A stretch of DNA of 64,000 bases, from NCBI GenBank assembly GCA_030323885.1, contig CM059202.1, positions 44,162,849 to 44,226,848 on the forward strand. Direction: 5' to 3'. Of the stretch, positions 52,931 through 62,890 are shown piece by piece (the first letter of the stretch is position 1; each line of letters begins with the position of its first letter). The notes below the pieces were generated by a model. That model had not been told where the DNA came from and searched no databases. It was given only the letters and a program-made list of their open reading frames with translations. Source of the DNA: Branchipolynoe longqiensis (lineage: Eukaryota; Annelida; Polychaeta; Phyllodocida; Polynoidae). A program made the translations under genes and the position numbers.

Positions 52931-53194
52931 AAACCAAAACACTTATCTAAATTCGGTTCTATATATCCAACTTAGATAGTAGTGCGTTAGCTAAGGATTG
53001 GGGACAGCCTATTCAGATTAATCAGTGAATTTATTACGTCATCCCCTTGGACACCTACTTTGAGTAGGTCAATCTCATGGCCTCATTAGACATGCCCTCA
53101 TTAGCCATGCCCTCATTCCAAGTACCATATCTAACCTAGTCAGGTTCCAGGATGTCCCACTGGAAGTTTGATGGCACCATAGCCTGCACTGTTT

Positions 53195-53305
53195 TAAAGT
53201 TGCATGGTCTGATGAAGCTTTTTTTTTGTAATGTCAAACCACATACTTACATTTGATCCTATGTTTCCAACTCAGATGGAACAATGTTACAGTGAAAATC
53301 TGAAG
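53195..53305 (+). mobile_element. TTAA MITE, 5' end fragment
   Basis: TTTTAAAGTTGCATGGTCTG, ATGAAGCTTTTTTTTTG, ACATTTGATCCTATGTTTCC. About 110 bp only. Confidence 0.65.
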
Positions 53306-53394
53306 GAACCCTGTTGTTTGGTTGTTGTTGTTTATGGTGGGGGGGGGTTTTTGGGGGGAGGGGGGGCATGGGGCGGGGGGATTTTTGTACATCA

Positions 53395-53615
53395 GTTGTC
53401 TAAGGAGGGGAATTTTCAATTGCAGACAATTGGTCTTTCTCATTCCACTGCTCCTTGCCCTATGCTAATAATGCCAAACCCCAGACTAGGTAGCGACAAA
53501 AATCAATTAAGTCATAGGTTTAACACAACCAGGGTTGAAAACGAGCGGTTCAAATCCCATGACCTACCAAAAAGGGAATTGGGCGTTCAACGCATTTGGC
53601 CACGCCTTCTAGTTT
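53395..53615 (-). mobile_element. tRNA-derived SINE, family A (type 2), intronic
   Basis: Reversed: AATTGGTCTTTCTCATTCC, TGCTCCTTGCCCTATGC, CCAGACTAGGTAGCGAC, TTCAAATCCCATGACCTACC, then GGGCGTTCAACGCATTTGGC. A G-rich run (about 53338-53385) precedes it, as with the copy at 52625. Confidence 0.75.
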
Positions 53616-53759
53616 GAATCCTGTTCTGCCAGCTATGTTTTAATCTACTTTTTTTTTAAATTCAATTTTTTATATTTACAGATGCACAAATACATCAATA
53701 ATAAATCAATGGGTACCCATTTTGATTAATTCTATGAATGGAATTGAAAAAAATATATG

Positions 53760-53954
53760 ATAATGTGACTGGGTGGGAAATTGAGTCATGGTGCTGGTGG
53801 CTTGGGTCTCCCATTGGGGCAGTACTATAAAGCCAGACAGGGTAGCCTAATGAGTAGAACACCCACCTCGGCATTACTAGGATAGGGTTAGGAGCACGGG
53901 AAAATAAGGAAGATCAAATTGTCTGTGACTGAAAACCCCCCAGCTTAATCAACT
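53760..53954 (+). mobile_element. SINE family A fragment carrying a GC-rich MITE in its tail
   Basis: TGATAATGTGACTGGGTGGG to CAGTACTATAAAGCC (type 1 piece), then GGCATTACTAGGATAGGG to CAGCTTAATCAACT (type 2 piece). The GC-rich MITE begins directly after CAACT; after the MITE, at 54547, the sequence TGATGTACAAAAC resembles the rest of the type 2 tail. Confidence 0.65.
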
Positions 53955-54546
53955 GGGGCCATATGCAGGAGTCAGTGTTAGCGGGGTTTGGTGTTAGAGC
54001 CTATTACCGTTTAGCTATCACCGACATCGGGAACTGTGTCAAGTCGTATCCAGGAGCACGTAACACTTTCATTATAGCTAAATGTGAATTTATTTATAGA
54101 TTTGGGAAATCCCTCTGCGTCTGTACCCATATATTAGGCGAACGTAAAGTAAACAAACCGCCGCTGTGCCAGTATGGAAAGCGACGTCGATGCGGCGGGG
54201 CGGCGATTTGTTTACTTTACGTTCGTCGATTCGAAAATATAAATATTAATATCACCGCCATTGCGATGGCAGCATTAATATTGCTTCGAATTTAGGGTTA
54301 ATTTGAATAAATTTCACTTATTGCATATTTAATTCTGTTAAATATGATAGCATTGAATAGATTTGGCGACAACCTTACGCTAACACCGCCCTTAAACGTC
54401 ATATGAAACGGGGTTAGTGTTGCGGACCTTAAACGCGCGGTGTTAGGCCTATCACTAACTCGTGCATACCGACTTTTCGGCGCTAAACCAGAAATCCCGT
54501 CTAAACGCGTTTTGGCTCGCTATCACCGACTCCTGCATATGGCCCC
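53955..54546. mobile_element. GC-rich MITE with inverted GGGGCC ends, intronic
   Basis: A 592-bp copy with ends GGGGCCATATGCAGGAGTC and GACTCCTGCATATGGCCCC, nearly identical at both ends to the 9764-10491 copy. The GCC-repeat core is shorter. It lies in the 5.9-kb intron of the ETS gene. Confidence 0.8.
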
Positions 54547-54579
54547 TGATGTACAAAACACACACACAAACTGGGTATC

Positions 54580-55180
54580 TTCAAATTTTTAGTCTAACAT
54601 TGTCACATCTGAGTTGGAAATATAAGATCAAATGTAAGTATGTGGTTTGATTTTGACAAAATAATGATGCTTCATCAGAGCATGCAGCTCTAAAACAAGT
54701 TTCAAACCCATGGGTTTGAATCCCACGACCTACCACAACTACATCAGTAGGTCAGCCCACATCATAACACATGCCCACAAACAAATGATGGTGTAATGGT
54801 GCCATCAGTGAAAATGCCAGGATACCAGGCTACATTTGAATTAGGTCATCCTACATCACATGGTCATCGCGAGACGTCAATACGCGTCACAGCTAGAAGA
54901 CTTTTGGAAAGCTTGTCAAAAGCATTTTGAGTTTTTTTCAGCTCAAATTGCTTCAAAACTAGCTACTTTTCATCAATATTACTCCGGACTAATGATTAGT
55001 AGATTACAACGATCAATTTGATATATTTATCTCAAAAATAAAATAAAAATTCAAACGCCATCGCACCATGCAACTTTAAAATAAGGTAGATTATAACAAT
55101 CATTGAATCAATGTAATATATTTATCTCAGAAAAACGACAGAAACTCAAAACCATCGGACTATGAAACATTAAAACAACT
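54580..55180. mobile_element. Patchwork of TTAA MITE fragments
   Basis: 54580-54700 is a reversed MITE end (TTGGAAATATAAGATCAAAT to TGATGCTTCATCAGAGC). 54900-55080 is a right end (GATTACAACGATCAATTTG to GCACCATGCAACTTTAA). 55080-55172 repeats the last ~90 bp again (AAGGTAGATTATAACAATC to CCATCGGACTATG). Between them is a SINE B-box remnant at about 54705-54735. Confidence 0.6.
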
Positions 55181-55605
55181 CAACTCAACCCAACCCAGCA
55201 ATCGACCTAATGACACAAACTGGAAACTGTCGGTCTATGCAACCTGAGCAGCATGCTACAACGTAGTAGTCCATAGTTTATTTTTTTTATTCAAAAGTTC
55301 ACCATTAGAAATTATATATTTACACGGATCCTTTTAATTTTTTGCAGGCCGTTATCTTTGTTATTCTTTCAGAAATATAACGTTAAACTTGCTAAATTCA
55401 TCAATTTTGACTGACTGCAAATAATAAAAACGGTAAAAAAACAGAATAAAAATGACAACTCCTGTTCTACTTGTCCTATCACTCTCTAGTTTGTACCAAA
55501 ATAATAAGCTCTACATACTGGCATACTTTTCTAAATAACAAGCTATAAATGTGGAGAATTGAGAAACTTGTACAATCCGATCACCCGACATGATTGTTGA
55601 TTCCA
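55181..55605. other. Intron sequence, nothing recognised
   Basis: AT-rich, with no gene or repeat family recognised. Confidence 0.4.
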
Positions 55606-55610
55606 GCGAC

Positions 55611-56257
55611 AGATTGATTGATTGGTGGTTGCTTTACGCCCGGGTCGGCAGCATAGGCCATATTCACGGCGAGAAATGTTTGTTTTTTGTTCAAACCATC
55701 GCTTTTACGTGTAAAAGCAGACAATCAATCATATGCAAATAGACACTCATTAAATTAGAAAGCTCACAATCATATATTTGTGGTCAAGGGAAACAAATTC
55801 CCATAGAAAAAGAAAAGTTTGATTAATAATTGATAGAATTTATTTATTAAACTATATGAGGTGGTACAGTCCAGCTGCCCTCAAAAAGGCTAAAATGTTT
55901 TCTTGTTTTACTTTAGTAAAAAGGTCATGCAAACTGTCTGCAGTGTAAAATTGTTGGCGCAGGGCCAAAAAATCAACACAACTTAGTAAAATGTGTTTGA
56001 GTGTCAGCGGGGACTGACACCCAATACATTCAGGGGGAGGCTCCCCCATGAGCAGAAAAGCATGTGTAAGCCACGAGTGGCTAATACAGCATCGGCTAAG
56101 GACCACTTGGTCCCGCCGACCTCCTGCATGAGTCTGTGGTGGTTTTCCCACAGATGGTTCAATTTCTTTAGGTTTATTAATGTTTTCATCCCACTCATGT
56201 TGCCATTTGGATTGTATGTGGTTTCAGATCACAGTAAGGGATCAGACACGGTTCAAT
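55611..56257 (-). mobile_element. 5'-truncated copy of the RNase H LINE, intronic
   Basis: On the minus strand this matches positions 25590-26251 of the LINE, with a small deletion near 56218. The frame at 55852-56151 encodes GRRDQVVLSRCCISHSWLTH and the complete Cys/His motif CIGCQSPLTLKHILLSC. The 3' end carries the same CAAT-type tail (TTGATTGATTGGTGGTTG on the plus strand). It is a typical truncated LINE insertion inside the 5.9-kb ETS gene intron. Confidence 0.9.
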
Positions 56258-56259
56258 AG

Positions 56260-56750
56260 TTTTGGCAGCTGGGTGTTGGGCAGGTGATTAGTTAGACTTG
56301 CATTTTGTAGAAGAAAGATTCCTCTTTTCAATGATATTTATTTTGTGAGTGTCAGTAGATGGCAGAATCATTTGAAAACCAACTTTGATCACCTTTTTTC
56401 AAACCTACAGGAACTCATAATTGGCCATCTTGGATATGCAAATGAAGCTAAGAATCAGCCCTTTTGATTGGTCAAGGTTTCAGATAGCCTGGATGAACCT
56501 CTGTCCAACATTCAGTGTTGGAATAGTGTTGCCCAGTTTGTGTCAGAAGATACTTTCTAAATCATTATTAATTTAGATATCGTTTAAATTTATAATCAAA
56601 ATAATTACAGTCATGTCAACAAGACCTTTTTCTGATATACATCTATTTTTTATTGGATCACAAACACCAGAGATATCTGTCACTGTTTCCACCAAAAGAA
56701 GGTAAACTCAGCTTGGCGGATGCGGTTGTGCGCATGTTGGACTACCTACT
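56260..56750. other. Intron sequence, nothing recognised
   Basis: No repeat family or gene recognised apart from a short frame crossing into the following MITE. Confidence 0.4.
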
Positions 56751-56754
56751 ACAA

Positions 56755-57040
56755 CAGGGCCGCGTTCAGGGTCTGTCTCTGAGACATCCCAGCGATGCTT
56801 TTTGGTTCCGAGGTGTCTCCGAGACGTCTCCCTTTTCAGAAAGGAGACAAAAAGCGCCTAAAAAATGGCTGCCGTATTCAGTGGTTTCAGCCAATCAGAG
56901 CACTTCTTTCTCATTACAAATGACTGTCCCCTATGTGGGTGGCCATTTTCGAGGCGACCAACTGCTTTTGCTGTTCAGACTAGCATGATGTCAGGGATTT
57001 CCCCCAGACGTCTCAGAGGCATACCCTGAATGCGGCCCTG
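56755..57040. mobile_element. CAGGG-ended MITE, 24 bp from an ETS gene exon
   Basis: The ends are inverted: CAGGGCCGCGTTCAGGGT and ACCCTGAATGCGGCCCTG. The interior contains GAGACGTCTC palindromes, AGCCAATCAGAGC and TGGCCATTTTCGAGGCGA. A diverged relative is at 59962-60262. CAG...CTG ends suggest a hAT-like origin, but I see no 8-bp duplication. The right end is 24 bp outside the splice donor of exon 57065-57124. Confidence 0.7.
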
Positions 57041-57064
57041 GTATGTATTTGAAGACATGCTCAC

Positions 57065-57124
57065 CATCTGACGTGGAGACTGTGATTGTGGTGATAGCGT
57101 GTGGAGTGGGTTGTTGAATCACAG
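57065..57124 (-). CDS. GABPA: GABPA short linker exon
   Basis: The acceptor GATTGTTGTTCCAG and donor ATGGTGAGC bound 60 bp with phase 1 on both sides, matching both neighbouring exons. It encodes AVIQQPTPHAITTITVSTSD. Vertebrate GABPA has a comparable Val/Ile/Thr/Gln-rich linker here. Support is splice sites, phase and composition, not strong identity. Confidence 0.8.
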
Positions 57125-57242
57125 CTGGAACAACAATCACATTCACTTACAAAACAACTAGGCTTAGATAAAAAGATGCCGATGTTTTAAAAAAGAAATC
57201 AACGTGTTCAAAACTTATTTGACTTTAATTTGCACTAGAGAG

Positions 57243-57640
57243 GGAAGGTTGGTTGGTTGTTTTACATCCTGACAACATCTAAGGTCACATCAGGACGGCT
57301 ATCAACTTGTGACACTCATGGCAACTTAATAGTGCTGCCCTGCTGGCAGACTATGCCACCAGCACAGTGACCTGATATCCCAATCAGTCACATTACCCTG
57401 TCACTGAGTCAACTTTATAGTGCTGCCCGACTGGGAGACCAGGCTGCCTGTACCATGACCCGCATGTCACATTATCCTGCTACTGAACAAACCAATCCTT
57501 GCCCTATCCTAGTAATGCCTAGCGCCAGGCTTGCGAGCAACAAGTGTCATTGGTTTGACTCGACCGGGAATCAAACTCTCCCAAACTTCCACACGGGAAG
57601 CCTGCACTTTACCGATTCGTCCACCGCGTCCGGTCAGGGG
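57243..57640 (-). mobile_element. tRNA-derived SINE, family A (type 1), intronic
   Basis: Reversed: GGTTGGTTGTTTTACATCC, AAGGTCACATCAGGACGG, an internal duplication of the CTGGGAGACCAGGC region, CTGAACAAACCAATCC, AATGCCTAGCGCCAGGC, and a head remnant, CACTTTACCGATTCGTCC. Confidence 0.75.
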
Positions 57641-58385
57641 GAGGGAGTGAAGAAGGTGGGGAGAAGGTAACATTACGGAATCAATGAGGTTTAACTATAC
57701 AAGAGCTATTTTTGTTAATTTGATTCAGTAGTTGCTTAATTCAGGCATGAAAGTGGTCTTCAGCAAAAACCGCGGAAAACAAGCCAAAATTATTACACTG
57801 ATGGCGAATTTCCGCGATAAGGCGGATCTTCTCCCATGGACTTAGCACTGTCAGCGAATCCTGGAAAAATACCGGAAGTCAGGTTTCAACTAGCCTTGTT
57901 GTGATTGCATTATCGCCCATATCTAACACTTTGTTGCTTAGGTTTTATGGTCTAGCTACATCTAAGGTCATATAAGAATGGGATTCGAACCATCCACCTG
58001 TTGTCATATACATCCCATTTTGGGAATTTTGTTTAACGTTAATCGGTGAATATAAGAAATCACGGAAACCCATGGAGGTCTTTCATCTCTGCTTAATCTA
58101 TATATAGTAGCTCCACCTAACGGGGAAAACAATGGGAAAATAACACATTCAAACACTCAAGGTGAATGCTCTGTAAACAGAACCCTGTGATTGGTACCCG
58201 GTGAAATAAGCAAACAAATATAATTATATATATATAAATAAATCAAATAAAAGTACGGTATCTTATGGCATTTCTGGCGAATGGCGAACTGAAGCAGCAG
58301 GCGCGCTCAATGGTGTATATGTATCACTCTGATGCCATGACGGCTGGTACGATTAATCTGTATATCTGTGCAGGCAGCCTTAACT
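57641..58385. other. Intron sequence, little recognised
   Basis: No gene. A SINE tail fragment (TACATCTAAGGTCATATAAG) is at about 57957-57976, and an ATATATATATAAATAAAT run near 58225-58245. Confidence 0.4.
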
Positions 58386-58387
58386 GA

Positions 58388-58722
58388 TAGTTTATTGTTT
58401 TACGTTCTAGCAACATCTAAGGTCATATCAGGCCGGGTACCTACAGACTTGTGACAGTGCACACTCATGGCTACTTTTATAGTGCTGCCCCACTGGGAAA
58501 TCAGGCCGTCGGCTCCATGACCAGATATCCCACTCAAGTTACATTATACTGACACTGAGCTAACCATTCCTTGCCCTATCCTATTAATGCAAGCACCATA
58601 CTAGGAAGCGACAAGTATCAATTTTAAAGTCATTTATGGTTTGACTCGACCGGGAACTGATCTCCTGACCTTCCGCACACGAGGCCCGCGCTCTACCGAT
58701 TCGGCCACCGCGCGCAGTCCAT
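58388..58722 (-). mobile_element. tRNA-derived SINE, family A (type 1), full-length, intronic
   Basis: Reversed from TTTTACGTTCTAGCAACATC through AAGGTCATATCAGGCCGGG, GTGCACACTCATGGC, CCCCACTGGGAAATCAGGCC and CACTGAGCTAACCATTCC to the tRNA-like head complement GCGCTCTACCGATTCGGCC. Its head end is about 25 bp from the splice donor of the PNT exon. Confidence 0.85.
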
Positions 58723-58747
58723 AACTGATAAGGCACCGGGTACTTAC

Positions 58748-58960
58748 CAACAAATTTGCACTTGCGTAGTAATTCGAGATGGGTCCAAAAGATGTCGCCC
58801 TTGTCGAGAGGAATGTAGCGCATGAATTCATCGTGCTTGAGCCCACACAGATGCCGGCCGTTCATGTTGAAAGCAGCCACGTCGACTCCACGCAGGTTGA
58901 ACTCCTTCACGGCCCACTGAATCCAGTGTTTCACATGCGTCTCATTCCACTGCGTTGGAT
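58748..58960 (-). CDS. GABPA: GABPA exon encoding the Pointed (PNT/SAM) domain
   Basis: The acceptor GTGTTCACTGTAG and donor TTGGTAAGT bound 213 bp, phase 1 on both sides. With the previous G it reads DPTQWNETHVKHWIQWAVKE, then FNLRGVDVAAFNMNGRHLCG, FMRYIPLDKGDIFWTHLELL and RKCKFV. This is a complete five-helix PNT domain (about 71 residues); the run DPxQW, HW..WA.KEF, L.G..LC.L and W.HLELLRK is specific to the GABP-alpha type. In this family PNT is a protein-interaction module. Confidence 0.95.
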
Positions 58961-59059
58961 CTACAGTGAACACAGCCGTTAACGAAGTGCTTGCTCAAAT
59001 CCAAATATGGCCTTTGTTGGCGACATGTCATTCAAAATTTACTCATGCAATTTATTTAA

Positions 59060-59640
59060 TGGACGCCTCCATTGTCATGGTACCATGGCGACAGAAGGAT
59101 ATTCTACAATCACGGTACTGCGACAGTATTGCAGAGGTCTAGCGTCACGGTGTCATTGATATCACGGTACCGTGACAATAGTCACTCTGATAGGATGCCT
59201 CTATTGTCATGGTACCATGGCGACAGAAGGATATTCTACCATAACGGTACCGTGACAGCATTGCAGAGGTCTAGCGTCACGGTGTCATTGATATCACGGT
59301 ACCATGACAATAGTCACTCTGATAGGATGCCTCTATTGTCACGGTACCATGGCGACAGAAGGATATTCTAAAATCAAGTTACCATGACAGCAGTGTGGCA
59401 GTCTAGTCTCGCGGTACCTTCGAGAAAGATCGGCAGTCTAGCGTCAAAGTACCGTTCTTTTAGATCTGACGGCTACAGTCAATGCCGAGCCAAATAGCTA
59501 ACCCTAACCATGACCATGAGCGGAACCGTGATTGTAGAATAATCTACTGTCGTCACAGTATTGTGACTATAGAATCTTTTGCTAGGGACACGGTACCATG
59601 ACAATAGTCACTTCATGCTAAGACCACGGTACCATGACAA
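59060..59640. repeat. 131-bp palindrome-rich tandem repeat, intronic
   Basis: About two and a half units starting GGATGCCTCTATTGTCATGG, then a degenerate continuation to 59640. Each unit carries several GGTACC-centred palindromes, such as TGTCATGGTACCATGGCG and ATCACGGTACCGTGACA, and the direct repeat CAGAGGTCTAGCGTCACGG. Confidence 0.85.
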
Positions 59641-59961
59641 TAGTTACACCGTTATTAATATGGTTCACCAGCATTTTATTTTTTAAGAGAAAAAGCTACA
59701 ACGACTGCACGTCTTTGGTTGGACACAGCTGGGGATCAAACTCCCAACCTCTCACAGACGAAGGAGGCAGGCAAAAGTTCCAGTGTGCGGTCCAAAAATC
59801 ACACCGAATTCAATTTGAAATGAAACAAATGAAGCCTTCAACTGCAAGAGGAAATGTACAATTTCCTGCATGCCAAAAAAACCACCCAAAAATCCAAAGG
59901 AAATAAACTACTGAACTTACAGAAAATGACATTGCCAGAAAAAAGTTGTTACACATATCAG

Positions 59962-60262
59962 GAATGTGTTCAGGGTACGCCTCAAAGTCAACTCATATGG
60001 CTCTGCAACGTCTTTTTGGCTAATTTGCGTCCAGGGTGCACCCAGGCGTTGACTCCGAGACGTCGCGCTTTTCAGATAGGAGGCAAAAAGCACCTTTAAA
60101 ATTGCCACGCGTTTCAGTGATTTCAGCCAATCAGAGCTTTCTTTCAATTGCAAATGGCTGCACCCTATGGAGGCAGCCATTTTCGAGGCACGAGACAGAT
60201 ATATGCAGTTCAAACTAGCGTGACATTCAGAATTTCTCCGAGGTGCCCCCTGAACCCGACAC
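59962..60262. mobile_element. CAGGG-type MITE, diverged copy, intronic
   Basis: Ends resemble those of 56755-57040: GTGTTCAGGGTACGCCTC and GGTGCCCCCTGAACCCGAC. Shared interior: GACGTCGCGCTTTTCAG, GTGATTTCAGCCAATCAGAG and CAGCCATTTTCGAGGCACG. Confidence 0.65.
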
Positions 60263-60384
60263 TGATAGTATCGACAGAGAAGTCTGTTCCACACAGGAAG
60301 TCTCTACACCAGGACAAAGAACTCAAATGAACGCTATTCATGTATCCAATCATTGAAAGGCATCTTACGATGAACTCCAAACAT

Positions 60385-60720
60385 GATGTAGTCTGATGAA
60401 AACATCAAATTTTCAAAAGAAAAATAATTATCTAGATTTGATTCTAACATACAACGTATACTGGTGCATTTATTAAATATTTGTCGCCACATAGAAGGGA
60501 GTACTGGGTCAATTTAATATAACCTATGAACCAGAAGCCTATGGCTGAGTTTTAGCGTGCTTGCCAAAATTAATTTTGTGTTTGCACTTCAAATATCTCA
60601 AAAGTTAGCCATTTAAAATAAAAGTTACTTCAATGTAAAGTAAGGTAGATTATAACGATCAGCCTAATATATTTATCTCAGAAAATGACAAACTCAAAAC
60701 CATCGGATTATGCAACTTTA
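60385..60720 (+). mobile_element. TTAA MITE, near-complete, intronic
   Basis: From GATGTAGTCTGATGAAAAC through TTGATTCTAACATACAACG, ACATAGAAGGGAGTACTGG and AAAGTAAGGTAGATTATAAC to CATCGGATTATGCAACTTTA. TTAA is at 60718-60721. It ends 45 bp outside the splice donor of exon 60765-60902. Confidence 0.8.
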
Positions 60721-60764
60721 AATGAGTATAAGGCTTCTTTCGAGAAATCCCAGTTCTGACGTAC

Positions 60765-60902
60765 CGAAGGGTATTTTAAGCCGTTCCTGTTCCTTGCGGA
60801 ATGTCTGGTCCACAATCCACCGCGTAACATTCTCGGACTCTTCGGGGAAGGGAATCACCACCTTTGTGTTCTGTGGCGTTGCCGATGGCGAAGAGGCTGG
60901 CT
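60765..60902 (-). CDS. GABPA: GABPA exon between OST and PNT domains
   Basis: The acceptor GTCTCTGCTCACAG and donor TTCGGTACGT bound 138 bp, phase 1 on both sides. It encodes EPASSPSATPQNTKVVIPF, then EESENVTRWIVDQTFRKEQE and RLKIPF, leading into DPTQW of the next exon. The stretch VTRW...RKEQERL.IP is the conserved helix preceding PNT in GABP-alpha. Confidence 0.95.
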
Positions 60903-60974
60903 CTGTGAGCAGAGACGGGAGCGTAAACAAGTTCACAAATAGCGGTAAGTCTTAGTTCAGTCTATAGGGGATTG

Positions 60975-61185
60975 GGGGTAATTAATTAGGTCAAGGTCAC
61001 ATCAGGACAGGTTATCGATCTGGGCCAGTGCGTTCTGATGAAGGCCATATAGTGCTGCTACACTGGGATATTATGTCGATGTCACTTGACTGGAGGTTCG
61101 AAAGCCCAACCCTGATCTACAACATTATCCTGACACTGAGCCACTCAATCATTGCTATATCCTAGTAATGTCGAGCACCAGTTCC
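60975..61185 (-). mobile_element. tRNA-derived SINE, family A (type 1) fragment, intronic
   Basis: Reversed: AGGTCAAGGTCACATCAGG, ACAGGTTATCGATCTGG, CTACACTGGGATATTATG, CATTATCCTGACACTGAGCC and AATGTCGAGCACCAG. The head is missing. Confidence 0.65.
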
Positions 61186-61290
61186 AGCACCTTCTCGGAT
61201 ATTAAATTACATGCTTTCGCCATGATAATTATAACAAATTTACATGATATTTTTATATGGAAGGAAGCGTGAGAGGAAGGCACGGCTCAC

Positions 61291-61459
61291 CTGGTGACAG
61301 AGCCGGCTCCTCAGAGACATCCATCTCTTCGGCCGGCTTGAGAATGTCAACGATGTTGAGGCGCGGGTTGACCCCGGGCTGCGACTTGACCTCCACGTTA
61401 ATCTGCACGTTGCCGCTGCCCTCCACACACTGACTGACCAGGTTCTTAGACGGGTCCAG
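61291..61459 (-). CDS. GABPA: GABPA exon encoding the second half of the OST (ubiquitin-like) domain
   Basis: The acceptor GGTGTCGCTCTGCAG and donor CCAGGTGAGC bound 169 bp, entering in phase 0 and leaving in phase 1. It encodes LDPSKNLVSQCVEGSGNVQI, then NVEVKSQPGVNPRLNIVDIL and KPAEEMDVSEEPALSP. The OST domain is unique to GABP-alpha among ETS proteins, which settles orthology. The phase-0 entry just before LDP matches where I expect an intron. The upstream exon carrying the start codon was not located between 61460 and 64000. Confidence 0.94.
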
Positions 61460-61559
61460 CTGCAGAGCGACACCCAAAACAGCAAACACGCCTTTAGCAC
61501 ACGCAACACCCTGCCTGGCCGTCTCAATTAGGCTCGTTCAAGCAGAGCAGTTTCATTCT

Positions 61560-61820
61560 GGGACCAGTACTGGATTCTGACAGTGCGCAGTCATGGTGGC
61601 TTCATAGTGATGCCCTGCTGGGATATTATACCATACTACGACTGCTGCGCCATGATCCGATATCCCACTGAGTCACATCACTCTGACAATGAGCCAACTA
61701 GTCCTAGTCATATCCACGGAATCTCAAGTGTGAGGCAAGGGAGCGAGAAGTATCAGTTTTTGTGTTTGACCCAGCTGTGGATCGAACCCATGGCCTTCCA
61801 CGTCCGACTAAGGCACATTA
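61560..61820 (-). mobile_element. tRNA-derived SINE, family A-like, diverged
   Basis: GACAGTGCGCAGTCATGGTG, GCCCTGCTGGGATATTATAC, TGATCCGATATCCCACTGAG, GACCCAGCTGTGGATCG and AACCCATGGCCTTCC. A further tail fragment is at about 61925-61965 (ATGACCTTAGAGATGTTGCC). Confidence 0.6.
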
Positions 61821-61965
61821 CCCTTTCGAGCACATGGATGCTTGCGGCATGAAACAAGGTAATGAAGCAAGAATGTGTTCTCTGTTCAGCTAGAGTTGGG
61901 CACTCTTCCAGTGGTTAGCCTCGGAATGATATGACCTTAGAGATGTTGCCAGGACAGAAACCAGG

Positions 61966-62630
61966 CTTCCCACCCCTGTTCAAGCTTCTTTTTTAAGTAC
62001 TTTATAAGTACTTTTTAGTACCATTAAAACTGTTTTTCTAAGGACCAAAATGAAGAAACCTCCGCAGCTTGTTCAGCATGCAATGACTCCAGGTTCCGAG
62101 TATGTTTCACTAGTCCTATTGACCATCACGCGAGGAAAAATTCCAATGTAATGTTTTGAGGACAGCCATGGTTGGCCCAAAATTATTGTGTCTGCAGTAA
62201 CCGTGAGAAATTATTTCAAAGTGACACTAAATGTCACCTTTCAAAGAACAAGTTTTCAATACTGATATATGGACAGGTTGCAAAACAAAAATTCATAAGC
62301 CTACCGAGAGTTACTGCATACAAACAATTAACTTGGCCTAACAACAAAAATACCTTAAAATGCAAGTTACGTGGTGAAAACGTCAGGCTAAACAAAGTTA
62401 GATTCGTGACATCAGCGTGCTTGGTGCTACTTATGTATTAAATTTGTCATGTTTTTGTGTAATTTTTAAGGACTTTTTGTATAATTGAAGGACTTTACAG
62501 TATTTAATGTTTGCAATTTCAAAAACAAGTACCTTTAAGGTTTTTTTAAAGAAACAGTACGAACCCTATGAACAGGAGGTGGGTTTCAATTAAATATTTA
62601 TTATTGTCGTGGGGGTGATCAAAATGGGAA
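61966..62630. other. Unassigned stretch
   Basis: No gene or repeat recognised. The plus-strand frame at 62172-62438 has no domain I know. On the minus strand this could be intron upstream of the ETS gene exons. Confidence 0.4.
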
Positions 62631-62631
62631 A

Positions 62632-62790
62632 TATTGCGACTAGAGCGGGACTCGAACCCACATCTCTTAGCATTCCAGGCCAGTGTGCTAACCATTACAC
62701 AACCTAGGCTCCCTGATGTCACCACACTACCCACGCCTACCTGTCTATGTGGTTACTTGCCTGAGAGGTCAGTGCAGACCACTACATTAT
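62632..62790 (-). mobile_element. tRNA-derived SINE, family C, second copy
   Basis: Minus strand: CCTAGGTTGTGTAATGGTTA head, GGGTTCGAGTCCCGC B box. The flanking CCTGATGTCACCACACTACC and TTGCCTGAGAGGTCAGTGC matches the copy at 9424-9605. A small TTAA MITE fragment follows at 62795-62890. Confidence 0.7.
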
Positions 62791-62890
62791 CTTGAGTTGA
62801 TTCTACATATCTAACTGAAATATTGATGCGCTTATATTTGTCGCTACCTAGTCTGTTGCCACATAGAAGGGAATACTGGCAGTCTAATAG

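Larger units (their letters stand above)
48442..61459 (-). other. GABPA: GABP-alpha orthologue gene (partial, seven exons)
   Basis: GA-binding protein alpha (in insects, the Ets97D/D-elg type) is a nuclear ETS transcription factor that pairs with the ankyrin protein GABP-beta and binds GGAA sites in promoters of mitochondrial and housekeeping genes. Seven exons (61291-61459, 60765-60902, 58748-58960, 57065-57124, 51064-51153, 50401-50624, 48442-48615) give 355 codons plus stop with all junctions in phase. Domain order is that of GABP-alpha only: ubiquitin-like OST domain, PNT, ETS near the C-terminus. Introns are 388 to 5911 bp and hold most of the mobile DNA in this half of the window. The first coding part (start codon and first half of the OST domain) was not found. 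Confidence 0.93.
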
